From positions 550,722 through 614,721 of the forward strand of contig JAHFJN010000001.1 of NCBI GenBank assembly GCA_023245865.1: a DNA stretch of 64,000 nucleotides. The letters are read 5' to 3'. The position numbers and the translations under genes were made by a program. Shown here piece after piece: positions 56,009-63,972 of the stretch. Each line of letters begins with the position of its first letter. Positions within the stretch are counted from its first letter, which is position 1. The notes below the pieces were generated by a model. That model searched no databases and was not told the origin of the DNA. It saw only the letters and a list, made by a program, of their open reading frames with translations. This stretch comes from Candidatus Peribacteria bacterium. Its GTDB lineage: Bacteria > Patescibacteriota > Gracilibacteria > Peribacterales > Peribacteraceae.

Positions 56009-57055
56009 TTATTCACTTAGCCAAAACCAATACTCATTCTTTAGCCTATCGCTTAAACGATAGGAATTGGCATGAGAAAGGACTCCAAGATAGGAATGGA
56101 GAGATTGTTCAACTGACTCCTTGCTACCCGTGCCATTCCTACAGGCTATCGCTCTCAGGTGTAGCTTTCTGAACATTCGTTGTTTTGTGCGAGTGCGAAC
56201 AACCCTGCAATGAGGCAAAAGAACGTAGCCGAGGAAATCTATTCCCTGACGATACCTCCGCATTGAGATTTTCCGAGGATGGAGATCAAGGCACAGATAC
56301 TCCTGAAGAAACGCCCTTATAGGCTGGATGAGGCCACGTAAATACTCAGGATCATTCGAGACTATGGCAAAATCATCGGTATAGCGGACATAGTTCTGAA
56401 CGCGCAGAGTGTGCTTTATGAATTGATCCAGCTCGTTCAGATAGACGTTGGCAAAAAGTTGGGAAGTAAGATTGCCAATAGGAACTCCCTTGGTTGCAGG
56501 AGTAAATCGAGCCGATTTGAAGCTGCCCACAATATCTTTGAGGAGCCACATTGCATCATCATCTTTCATGCGTTTTCCAAGGATGTTCAGCAAAATATTG
56601 TGGTCAACGCTATCAAAGAACTTATGGATGTCGCACTGTAGAACAAAGCAGCGTTCATGACCATTTCGGCTGATCTTACTCAGCATTTTCTCCAAGGAAT
56701 CCACGGCTTTATGAGTCCCTTTGCCATCACGACAAGAAAATGAATGTGAAATAAACGAAGGTTCAAAGATAGGATTCAAAATGGAGAAAACTGCATGATG
56801 CAGAATGCGGTCACGGACTGTGGCTTTGTGAATGTGCCGCTGCTTGGGGTCGCAGATGAAGAAGGCAGAGTAAGGGCTGTGCGTGTATGTCCGTGACTCC
56901 AACTCCCTGTGCAGCGCGAAGGTATTTTCTTCCAGCTTCCACTCAAATTCCTGTACGTCAGTCCGAGACCCCTTGCCTCTCTTAAAACCCTCCCAAGATG
57001 AGAATAAGTGCTCTAGCGCAATGATGCGGTTGAATATATCCTTGTGAACTTTCAT
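56009..57055 (-). CDS. DGR reverse transcriptase
   Basis: 348 aa from ATG 57055. DGR-type RT marks: VPIGNLTSQLFANVYLNELD in place of the group II PQGxxxSP motif; RYTDDFAIV (catalytic YxDD); QCDIHKFFDSVDHNILL; IDFLGYVLL. It copies the template RNA into cDNA with errors at adenines. The start is only 10 bases from the divergent avd gene. Confidence 0.93.
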   Translation of the reverse strand: MKVHKDIFNRIIALEHLFSSWEGFKRGKGSRTDVQEFEWKLEENTFALHRELESRTYTHSPYSAFFICDPKQRHIHKATVRDRILHHAVFSILNPIFEPSFISHSFSCRDGKGTHKAVDSLEKMLSKISRNGHERCFVLQCDIHKFFDSVDHNILLNILGKRMKDDDAMWLLKDIVGSFKSARFTPATKGVPIGNLTSQLFANVYLNELDQFIKHTLRVQNYVRYTDDFAIVSNDPEYLRGLIQPIRAFLQEYLCLDLHPRKISMRRYRQGIDFLGYVLLPHCRVVRTRTKQRMFRKLHLRAIACRNGTGSKESVEQSLHSYLGVLSHANSYRLSDRLKNEYWFWLSE

Positions 57056-57065
57056 ACACTTTCTT

Positions 57066-57416
57066 ATGGAGGAACTGGATATTCCCATCTTCAAACGGGC
57101 TTACGAACTCTATAAGACCATGCACGGTTACAGAGGAACCGTGCCTAAAGCAGATCGGCATACCCTCTGGCAGCGCATTGAAAGTCTTACTTTGGAGGCG
57201 TTGGAAGGTATTCTGCTGGCCAGTCAGCTTTCCAAAACCCAAAAGCTCCAGCCGCTGGAGCAAGTGAGCGTGAAGCTCAATATGCTCCGTGTCCTTCTGC
57301 GCCTTGCCAAGGATATCAAGGCCATTGATCTGAAGAAGTACGCCACATTGGAGATGATCGTTGATGAGATGGGCAGGATGCTTGGCGGCTGGATCAAGTC
57401 TGTGAAGGAACGATAG
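57066..57416 (+). CDS. avd: DGR accessory variability determinant (Avd)
   Basis: 116 aa forming four helices: IPIFKRAYELYKTMHGYRG, KADRHTLWQRIESLTLEALE, MLRVLLRLAKDIKAIDLKKY and MIVDEMGRMLGGWIKSV match the Avd four-helix bundle. Avd forms a pentamer that binds template RNA and the RT. Here it runs opposite to RT, TR and targets, which is unusual. Confidence 0.88.
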   Translation: MEELDIPIFKRAYELYKTMHGYRGTVPKADRHTLWQRIESLTLEALEGILLASQLSKTQKLQPLEQVSVKLNMLRVLLRLAKDIKAIDLKKYATLEMIVDEMGRMLGGWIKSVKER

Positions 57417-57437
57417 TAGGTTTGGCTGAGAGGGAAG

Positions 57438-57551
57438 TTCCGCGAGAGGGAGAGGCCGAGATCGTCATTCGAGTTGTCAGGCCTATCGTTGTTGACGTTC
57501 GCGCCGTCTGAATCGCAATTGCCAAGATAAACGAGGTTGCCATCCGAGGAG
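57438..57551 (-). repeat. DGR template repeat (TR)
   Basis: Aligns without gaps to 57960-58073 (VR1) and 59043-59156 (VR2). On the minus strand it reads like AAC/AAT-rich coding text (SSDGNLVYLGNCDSDGANV...). Of 26 template adenines, 18 differ in VR1 and 17 in VR2; none of the other 88 positions differs. A GC-rich, nearly A-free end (57440-57460) is the expected initiation site for mutagenic homing. An open frame passes through it, but it is not a gene. Confidence 0.95.
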
Positions 57552-57552
57552 T

Positions 57553-57949
57553 GATTGCCCTTTCCCGTCCGTATCACTGGGAATCGAGGTTTACGCCCAG
57601 CCGTACAAAAAAACACTGGGTTATATCCTCTCTCCCCTGAATTTAATGTGGTAGCAACCATCCCGTGGAACGGGGTGATACCTACGCTAGGAAAGAGCAA
57701 GAAGTTCCCTCTCAGTCTTCGCCCATGCGCTACCGTTCTCCGTAGAGAAGCGATATTCTGATGGGTTCCACCTACGCAGAGCTTCAGTGGTAACGAAGCG
57801 AGGGTGACAGCGAGCAGGAACCGTAATCCCTGCTACATGAGCGGACACCACAAACACAGTACATTGCTGAATAGCAATATTGCCAATATAAAAAATTTGC
57901 AGCCGAGAATTCAAGGATTCAATAGGCTCAAAACTTCAAAGCTCAAGGC
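57553..57949. other. 397-base gap between TR and target 1
   Basis: No convincing gene. Short frames exist on both strands. At 57704-57719, GAAGTTCCCTCTCAG is an inverted near-copy of the TR right-edge flank at 57427-57441. Bases 57912-57953, full of TTCAA/GCTCAA, lie just after the target 1 stop and resemble 58990-59036 after target 2. It may hold structures needed for template RNA or homing. Confidence 0.4.
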
Positions 57950-58948
57950 TCAGAGGAACTTCCGCGAGAGGGAGAGGCCGAGATCGCCATCCGAGACGCC
58001 AGGCCTACCGCCGCCGACGCCCGCGCCGCCCGAATCGCAATAGCCAAGAAAAACGAGGCCGCCATCCGAGGAGAGTGTGGGAGTCCAAGTGTAATTATCT
58101 TCCAAGATACGTTCGCCCTTATTTCGGTAGCTCTGGAGGAAATCATACAGAGCTTCAGCAGGAGTATGCCGCATGAGACGATTGAGCTTCAGCACAGAGA
58201 GCTGCTTAGCCGCTTCTTCCCAATTACTATCCATGAGTTTTTCAATGTTCTTCTTCAATTTCTTGAACTCATCAACGGCCACCTGATAGGGAGGAGGCAA
58301 TGGCTTTCCTGCAAACAGCGTGTCCGTCACATAATCCGCAAGCAGTTGGGTCTGTTCAAGATAGTTCTTTTCAGTTGAGTCTGGCAGTACCGTGTCCGAT
58401 GTGAATGCCCAGCAGAGATCAGGAGTTTCTTTCGTGAAGAAATCCTCTTTCTCGTACCAGTCGGTATCGTACAGAACCTTATCCCCATCCTTTTCAAAGG
58501 TATCAGATAGAAGCTCGTTCATCTTCTGCATGGTAAGAGGTTTGCCATCTGGGGCTTTATTCACGCGCAGCCGCAACGTGTGTCCCAACTTCGCATGACG
58601 TTCCAATTCTTCCTTGGAAGGCAAGGTAGGGATATCTGCTTCCCTCAGTTCAATGCCGAATACTTTCTTCACTTCCTCAATTCCAAAGAAGCGGCCATTC
58701 ATCATCTCTTTGGCTTTCTCGATGGATGCACTTGGCTTTGCGGATGGCACAGTAAGGACGCTGCTCAGTTTTTGCTGGAGAGTGCCAAGGAGCCTATGTA
58801 ATTCCTTCTTCTCTGCTGCTGGAGCATGGGGCAGCCTGGAAAGATTGCGTACCTCTTCAAGAATCGGATCAGCAACTTGCCGCACGTCCGCGCTGCCCTG
58901 GTAGCCAGGGCTGCTTTGTACTCGATGGATGAAGGATTCGTTTTCCAT
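57950..58948 (-). CDS. DGR target protein 1 with variable C-terminus
   Basis: 332 aa. Residues 87-332 are paralogous to the C-terminal half of target 2: RFFGIEEVKKVFGIELR, RHAKLGHTLRLRVNKAPDGK, LYDTDWYEKEDFFTKETPDL, LLADYVTDTLF. The last about 40 residues are the VR: SSDGGLVFLGYCDSGGAGVG...LSLSRKF. This looks like a C-type-lectin-like DGR fold. No AAA+ domain. It may act as a separate recognition subunit. Confidence 0.9.
   Translation of the reverse strand: MENESFIHRVQSSPGYQGSADVRQVADPILEEVRNLSRLPHAPAAEKKELHRLLGTLQQKLSSVLTVPSAKPSASIEKAKEMMNGRFFGIEEVKKVFGIELREADIPTLPSKEELERHAKLGHTLRLRVNKAPDGKPLTMQKMNELLSDTFEKDGDKVLYDTDWYEKEDFFTKETPDLCWAFTSDTVLPDSTEKNYLEQTQLLADYVTDTLFAGKPLPPPYQVAVDEFKKLKKNIEKLMDSNWEEAAKQLSVLKLNRLMRHTPAEALYDFLQSYRNKGERILEDNYTWTPTLSSDGGLVFLGYCDSGGAGVGGGRPGVSDGDLGLSLSRKFL
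57960..58073 (-). repeat. DGR variable repeat 1 (VR1)
   Basis: 114 bases; differs from TR only at 18 template adenine positions. Several changes are A to G, giving Gly-rich residues (GAGVGGGRPG). Confidence 0.95.
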
Positions 58949-59032
58949 GATGCAAAAGGTGATTTTTCGTCAGTAGCGGAGGATTTCAAGGAATAAGTAT
59001 TCAAAAAGTTCAAGGCTTCAAGAGAGCAAAGT

Positions 59033-61057
59033 TCAGGGGAACTCCCGCGAGAGGGAGAGGCCGAGAACGCCAAACGAGAAGTCAGGCCCATCGTAGAAGA
59101 CGCGCGCGCCGTCTGAATCGCAACGGCCAAGAAAAACGAGGTAGCCATCCGAGGAGACTTCATTCGTCCATGTCCATTTGTCCTTTAGAGTGCGCTTTTT
59201 ATCACTTGTGGCGCGGAGCGTTTGCACGAAATCAAACAGCGCAGCCGCTGGCTTGTGGCGTAGCGTGTTGAGTTTCAACTTTGACAGTTTCTGTGCGGCA
59301 GCTTTCCAGTCGCTGCTCATCAGGCGTGTAATTTCGGGCTTTGCAGTGTCAAATTCTCGCAGTGCCTCCTCATACTCCGCTGGCACTTTCTCCCCCTTGA
59401 AGAGAGTGTTGCGAACGTAGTCAGCGAGGAATTCCGTCTGCTGCAAGTAGTTCTTTCCAGTAGAGCCAGAGAGAACCGTATCCGTGGTAAAGACCCAAGC
59501 GGTTTTCGGAACATCATTCGTGAAGAATGATTCTGTTTTGTACCAGTCTCTTGGGTACAACACTTTTCCATCTTTATCCTTCGCAAATTTCTCCTCCATC
59601 AGTTCTGCCATGCGTTTCATCGTGAGAGGTGTGCCATCGGCTGCTTTGCTTACGCGCAGCCGCAGCGTGTGGCCGAGTTTGGCATGACGCTCAATCTCCT
59701 TTCGTGGAGGCATTGCAGGGACTTCAGAAGGCTTGAGTTTGATGCCGAATGATTTTTCCAATTCCGTGAGACCGAAGAATTGCCCTGCTCCCATCAATTC
59801 TCTGGCCTCATGCTCCTCTGCCGAGGTCGCGGGTACGGCTTCTGCCGTGGGAACAGCACCTTCTAGGAGATCAAGAATCTGCTGCTTGCGTTCCGCAATT
59901 TCCGCATCAATATCACGTCTTCCCGTTTCCAATCCTTTGCGCTTGGAAGGGGTAGCGGGTGCGGTGTAGGAAACATGGCTCACAAGCTCCTCCAGCTTTT
60001 GCCTGTCCTCATCGGCAAGCAGCTTATTGACGTAGTAGTACCTGAGAGCTTTCTGAAAGGTCTCAGTGATATCGCCATTGTAGAAACGCGATACGAAGTC
60101 ACGGACGCGCCGTGGCTCCTCACGGTCATCGTAAGCGAAAGGCTGAGGCTGGCCGCTAGCAATGGAACGCTGCTGCAAGAGACCATTGGCAGCCGCATGG
60201 AATTCCATGTACTTCTCAGCGATCAGCTCAATGCCAGGAATCTCCGCCATTTGCTCATCGGTTAGCGCATAGTCTCTGGGTATGACGAGCGCATTGCTTT
60301 GCACATGCTCCTCTTTCTTGCCCACTCCAAAGAGTGCTTTTGTGGAAAACTTGAACGCTTCTGGGGGCAATCTGTCAGGCAATTTTTGATACACCCATCG
60401 GCGCAATTGAGCAGGGTCAAGCGCGGGACGCTGGAGATAGCCCTTACCAGGAGGGTTCATGAAAGCTGCAACCTTCGTACATTCTTTGTTTGTGGAAATA
60501 TCTTCTGAGGCATCCTCAGACAACACCACTTTGCCGCCTCGTTCCAATGCATCCAGTACCTCATGGAGACGGATAAGAACGTTAGGCGCGGCGGCATTAA
60601 ACTCATCAAGGATGATGACTTTTATCTTTCCTTTCTCCTGTCGTAGTCCGCTTGTTACCCTGCCATCTGCAAAGACATATTCAGGGTCTGTAGGACCCGT
60701 TTTATTGGCATTAGGAATGTACTTGCCCATAAGATCTTCCACGTCCGTAGCACCATTGAGGTTTACATAGTGGACTTCCCATCCAAGTTCAGATGCCATC
60801 TTGCGAACGGCAGTCGTTTTTCCAATGCTCGTGCCAGCCTCAATCAGAATCGGCTCTCCCATGAGGAAGCTGATAGCGAGCTTCTGCTGCAACTGGAGCA
60901 CGGAGAAACGGTCATTGATGTATTCAGCGTATTTCCCTTTTTCAGGAATGAGCGGACTCTCGCGGTTTTCCGCTTTTGGCAGTCGCACTCCCGCATAGGA
61001 GACAGCATCATCTGCGTCTTCTATAGGTGCCGAGAATGTATCGGGTTGAGTGCTCAC
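59033..61057 (-). CDS. DGR target protein 2: MoxR-type AAA+ ATPase with variable lectin-like C-terminus
   Basis: 674 aa. AAA+ domain about 50-330: Walker A-like EAGTSIGKTT (Lys80), Walker B VIILDEFNAA (Asp151, Glu152), sensor AAFMNPPG. Linker about 360-425. Residues 427-674 match target 1, and the last about 40 are VR2 (SSDGYLVFLGRCDSDGARVF...LSLSREF). A MoxR ATPase carrying a hypermutated domain is rare. With the vWA gene upstream it resembles MoxR-vWA chaperone pairs. 3 bases separate it from the 139-aa gene. Confidence 0.92.
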   Translation of the reverse strand: MSTQPDTFSAPIEDADDAVSYAGVRLPKAENRESPLIPEKGKYAEYINDRFSVLQLQQKLAISFLMGEPILIEAGTSIGKTTAVRKMASELGWEVHYVNLNGATDVEDLMGKYIPNANKTGPTDPEYVFADGRVTSGLRQEKGKIKVIILDEFNAAAPNVLIRLHEVLDALERGGKVVLSEDASEDISTNKECTKVAAFMNPPGKGYLQRPALDPAQLRRWVYQKLPDRLPPEAFKFSTKALFGVGKKEEHVQSNALVIPRDYALTDEQMAEIPGIELIAEKYMEFHAAANGLLQQRSIASGQPQPFAYDDREEPRRVRDFVSRFYNGDITETFQKALRYYYVNKLLADEDRQKLEELVSHVSYTAPATPSKRKGLETGRRDIDAEIAERKQQILDLLEGAVPTAEAVPATSAEEHEARELMGAGQFFGLTELEKSFGIKLKPSEVPAMPPRKEIERHAKLGHTLRLRVSKAADGTPLTMKRMAELMEEKFAKDKDGKVLYPRDWYKTESFFTNDVPKTAWVFTTDTVLSGSTGKNYLQQTEFLADYVRNTLFKGEKVPAEYEEALREFDTAKPEITRLMSSDWKAAAQKLSKLKLNTLRHKPAAALFDFVQTLRATSDKKRTLKDKWTWTNEVSSDGYLVFLGRCDSDGARVFYDGPDFSFGVLGLSLSREFP
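59043..59156 (-). repeat. DGR variable repeat 2 (VR2)
   Basis: 114 bases; differs from TR at 17 template adenines and nowhere else. Its substitutions are different from those in VR1, so the two repeats have diverged independently. Confidence 0.95.
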
Positions 61058-61060
61058 GAA

Positions 61061-61480
61061 TTAAGATTGGTAAACGATGCCTGTACTGGCAAGAAAATCC
61101 ATGCCGTTCTTTTGCGCCGAAACCAGCGTGTCTTTCGTCAGGAGGAGTACGAGCGTAACACCCTCGTAGCGGGGCGTAGAGACCTGTGGTTGCATCGTAG
61201 AGCGGTTCCACATCTCCACCTGGCCTGTCGGATATTGCACTGAAAAATCATAGTAATCTTTCGCGTGGGAAGCATCAGCGAGAATGCTGTATGCCTTACC
61301 TGGGTGATCGGAGGCAATGGAGAATTCCAAAGGAGTATTCACAGAAGCGAACCCTAGAACATCTAGCTCCCTTTTGAGAGATGCCAGTTCCTCCTCATCT
61401 TTCGCAATCACAAGCGACACCTCCTTCTGCCCTAGGGCATAGGTGATGAAGTCGGTGATAGCGGATGTTGACATGCTCAT
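61061..61480 (-). CDS. Conserved hypothetical protein between vWA and AAA+ genes
   Basis: 139 aa. Soluble alpha/beta protein with a helical N-terminus (STSAITDFITYALGQKEVSL) and beta-rich rest (YEGVTLVLLLTKDTLVSAQK). No family recognised. Spacing of 3 bases to the AAA+ gene and 19 to the vWA gene suggests it is part of the same complex, perhaps as an adaptor. Confidence 0.6.
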   Translation of the reverse strand: MSMSTSAITDFITYALGQKEVSLVIAKDEEELASLKRELDVLGFASVNTPLEFSIASDHPGKAYSILADASHAKDYYDFSVQYPTGQVEMWNRSTMQPQVSTPRYEGVTLVLLLTKDTLVSAQKNGMDFLASTGIVYQS

Positions 61481-61499
61481 ATTATATTACATTATAACA

Positions 61500-63629
61500 C
61501 TAAATACCTCCCTGATCAATGACACTTCGCAGAAGCGTAGCCAGTTTCTTGGATAGCTCCTTTGCCTCAATATCGGCAATGCTATGAGGATAATAGGAGG
61601 AAACGTGTCCTGTTCCCAGTCCTATACCCAGTCCAATAAGATACTGATCGGTATTTTCAAGAATACTACGCACCTCCATTGAGAGTTCATATTTGCCACG
61701 AGGATGCATGGGCGATTCCTCAGGCTTTCCATCAGAAAGGACAACGAGGAACTTTTCTGATTCCTTCTGTCTCGCAAGCCGCTCAGATGCTTGTCTGAGC
61801 GCCCAACCGTCATCGTTATACTGTGCCTTACCCGTATCGCTGCAATCAGATACCTCTTTGAGCATTCCTCCCATCTGTTCTTGCTTCTGTGTGCTCAGCT
61901 CCTCTCCGTAGGACTGGTACGGGTAGATACGATCATTAAATCCCAGTATCTCCATCTTGATTGAGAGCCGATTCAGCACCTCAGCAAGGGCGACAACCGC
62001 CTTAAAGGTCTCTTGAATTTTTCTGCCATTATTCATGGAACCAGAGAGATCTACGAGAAGCGTAATAGCGTAATCCTCCTCTGTAGGAAGCTCTCTCCGT
62101 TCCCATGCCTTGCTCTGCACGGCAGGGACTCCTTTCGCTCTTTCCTGCATCCGCTTGGTCATGTTGATACGCTTGCCTGTGGGGTTCCCTTTAAGCCATT
62201 TGCGAGCGCGGCGTTCCGTGAATATCTCGCGCAGATCATTCTCTAGTTCATCAATGATGGGCAGCACTTCTCTGCGTGTTGCTTCGTACACATTGGCATC
62301 TTTTCCCAGAAGCTGTTCCACTTGTCTCTTGAACTGTTCCACTTCGGGATGTGGAACGGTTTTCTCAAGATCCTCACCTTCAGAGGAGTCCACATCTTTC
62401 TTCACTTCCTTTTTCTGTGCAGCCTCAGGTGTTTGCGAGAGCTTTCCTTGAATGGCATCAGCAATCTCATCCGCAAATTCTTTCAGCGCAGCCTGGGCTT
62501 TTTCTTCCAATTCCCTGCGTTCTTCCTCAGGTAACTCCTCAATCGCTTTACGGATTTTTTCTTTCAGGCTCTCAGGCAAGCTATCCAAATCCACAATGCC
62601 GACTGGCTTGCCATCGTCGGCTGTAGCTTCAAGAGCGGCCTGTGGCGTTCCTTGTGTTTCCTGCCCGCCCTCTTGCCCCTTCTGAGCCAGTGCTTTGGCA
62701 ATGGCCTGAGCCACGGCTTGCTGGATAGCTTCCCCCAAGGCTTGCCGTTCCTCATCGGTGAGGCCATCTATGAACGATGAATCCTCCTTCTGCTGCATGT
62801 CCTTCAAAAACTCCTGCATCTCCTCATCTTTTTTGTCTTTCTCAATGAGGGTCTGAAAGAGCGGCCAAACCTCATCACGGTTGATCTCGTAGCTCTGCTT
62901 CGAGTACTCGCTAATAACCGCTTCACTTGTGTCTGCTTCTGCCCTGTTTGGATATCTCCACCATGAATCCCTCGCAGCTTCTAATGTCTTTGCTACGACA
63001 TCACGCACCTCTTCAGGAAGATCAGGTGTAAGTTCCGAAGGCTGCTCCTGCACCTCCCTAAACCATTGCTTGATGTACTCAAATCCAGCGAGCATGAAAC
63101 GGGGTCGGAAACCTATTTTCTCTTTGGATTCCTCCTTTGCTTTTTTCTCCTCGTCCATATCTGAGGCATACGCAGCTGCCATCTGCTTTCCAAAGAGAGG
63201 GTAGGCTTCAGCAACGAAGTTATTGATGCGTGGATCTTCAATGGAATTCATCATGAATGGGAATCCAGGTTGCTTCCATGTCTCCAATGGAATGTGATCG
63301 GTGCGTGAAATTCTCCTATGGCCGCCTTCATGCGAAATCACAAATCGCAGATAATCCATCGGTTTCTCCAGCAAATCCTTGGGATCGATCCGCACGATGT
63401 TTTGATCAAAATCCCAATGCCATCCTGCCCCAGGTTCATTCAACTCCACAGGCATGGCGAAGTCCTTTCCGATGAACGATGCGAGAGAGGAAAGAATTTG
63501 CCGTTTCTTCAAAATCTCCGCTTGCTGAGGACCATCAAATGACTTGAGAATTTCCTGTTCGCGGACCGCACGAAATCTACCGTTTTCCTCTCTATCTTCA
63601 TCAGGCCGTCCCCAGTCTGGACGTTTCAT
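61500..63629 (-). CDS. vWA-domain protein with HEGGH zincin-like motif
   Basis: 709 aa. N-terminal region with VISHEGGHRRI (residues 97-107, HExxH) and SIEDPRINNF (Glu131), the pattern of gluzincin-like domains fused to vWA proteins. The middle is Glu/Gln/Lys-rich and helical (about 275-430). The C-terminal vWA domain has MIDAS DLSGS (Asp527, Ser529, Ser531) and VVLSDGKP. It resembles CobT-type partners of MoxR/CobS AAA+ ATPases. It heads the operon before the 139-aa gene and target 2. Confidence 0.88.
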   Translation of the reverse strand: MKRPDWGRPDEDREENGRFRAVREQEILKSFDGPQQAEILKKRQILSSLASFIGKDFAMPVELNEPGAGWHWDFDQNIVRIDPKDLLEKPMDYLRFVISHEGGHRRISRTDHIPLETWKQPGFPFMMNSIEDPRINNFVAEAYPLFGKQMAAAYASDMDEEKKAKEESKEKIGFRPRFMLAGFEYIKQWFREVQEQPSELTPDLPEEVRDVVAKTLEAARDSWWRYPNRAEADTSEAVISEYSKQSYEINRDEVWPLFQTLIEKDKKDEEMQEFLKDMQQKEDSSFIDGLTDEERQALGEAIQQAVAQAIAKALAQKGQEGGQETQGTPQAALEATADDGKPVGIVDLDSLPESLKEKIRKAIEELPEEERRELEEKAQAALKEFADEIADAIQGKLSQTPEAAQKKEVKKDVDSSEGEDLEKTVPHPEVEQFKRQVEQLLGKDANVYEATRREVLPIIDELENDLREIFTERRARKWLKGNPTGKRINMTKRMQERAKGVPAVQSKAWERRELPTEEDYAITLLVDLSGSMNNGRKIQETFKAVVALAEVLNRLSIKMEILGFNDRIYPYQSYGEELSTQKQEQMGGMLKEVSDCSDTGKAQYNDDGWALRQASERLARQKESEKFLVVLSDGKPEESPMHPRGKYELSMEVRSILENTDQYLIGLGIGLGTGHVSSYYPHSIADIEAKELSKKLATLLRSVIDQGGI

Positions 63630-63756
63630 ACATTATATTTTACTGTATTACTACGAATAAATCAAGCTAGAAAGCCCGAATGAGCGTGTTCTACCGCAGT
63701 CAGTCATGAATTCACATGCTGACTGTAAGATGTCGGGTAAAGGGCTTTTATCTGTT
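63630..63756. promoter_or_regulatory. AT-rich region upstream of the vWA operon
   Basis: Contains minus-strand TATAAT two bases before the vWA ATG and TAATAC further up; the operon promoter probably lies here, but the exact start is unclear. Confidence 0.4.
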
Positions 63757-63972
63757 TTATCGCCCTTTCTTTCCTCTCTTGGGTTTCTGCGATGCCTTCC
63801 GTTCGCGTTCGCGCTGGAAGGCCAGAATATCGCTCTCCAAGAAGACTTTTCCCGTAGAGATTTTCTGACACCTCATTTTCCCCGTCTCTACCAGGTAATC
63901 AATGTACTGACGGGAAACCTTGAGATACTTCATCACATCTCCCATGCCCATGAGTTTGGGAAGTTCTTGCAT
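63757..63972 (-). CDS. Excisionase/MerR-type HTH protein
   Basis: 71 aa. LPKLMGMGDVMKYLKVSRQYIDYLVETGKM (in part) is a helix-turn-helix of the HTH_17/excisionase type with a wing (CQKISTGKVFLESDILAF), followed by a basic tail. It could be the excisionase of the element, or a regulator of the downstream vWA-DGR operon. Confidence 0.7.
   Translation of the reverse strand: MQELPKLMGMGDVMKYLKVSRQYIDYLVETGKMRCQKISTGKVFLESDILAFQRERERKASQKPKRGKKGR

Noticed and set aside
56009-57055. Group II intron reverse transcriptase
   Set aside because: No maturase or intron RNA features; IGNLTSQ and the nearby Avd, TR and VRs mark a DGR enzyme.
57224-57700. 158-aa minus-strand frame through the template repeat
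   Set aside because: It is open only because the TR is a non-mutated copy of target coding sequence. It has no plausible start and runs into the antisense of avd.
57640-57900. Possible third variable repeat or second template
   Set aside because: Only about 15 bases resemble the TR flank, and in inverted orientation; no adenine-specific alignment to the TR could be found.
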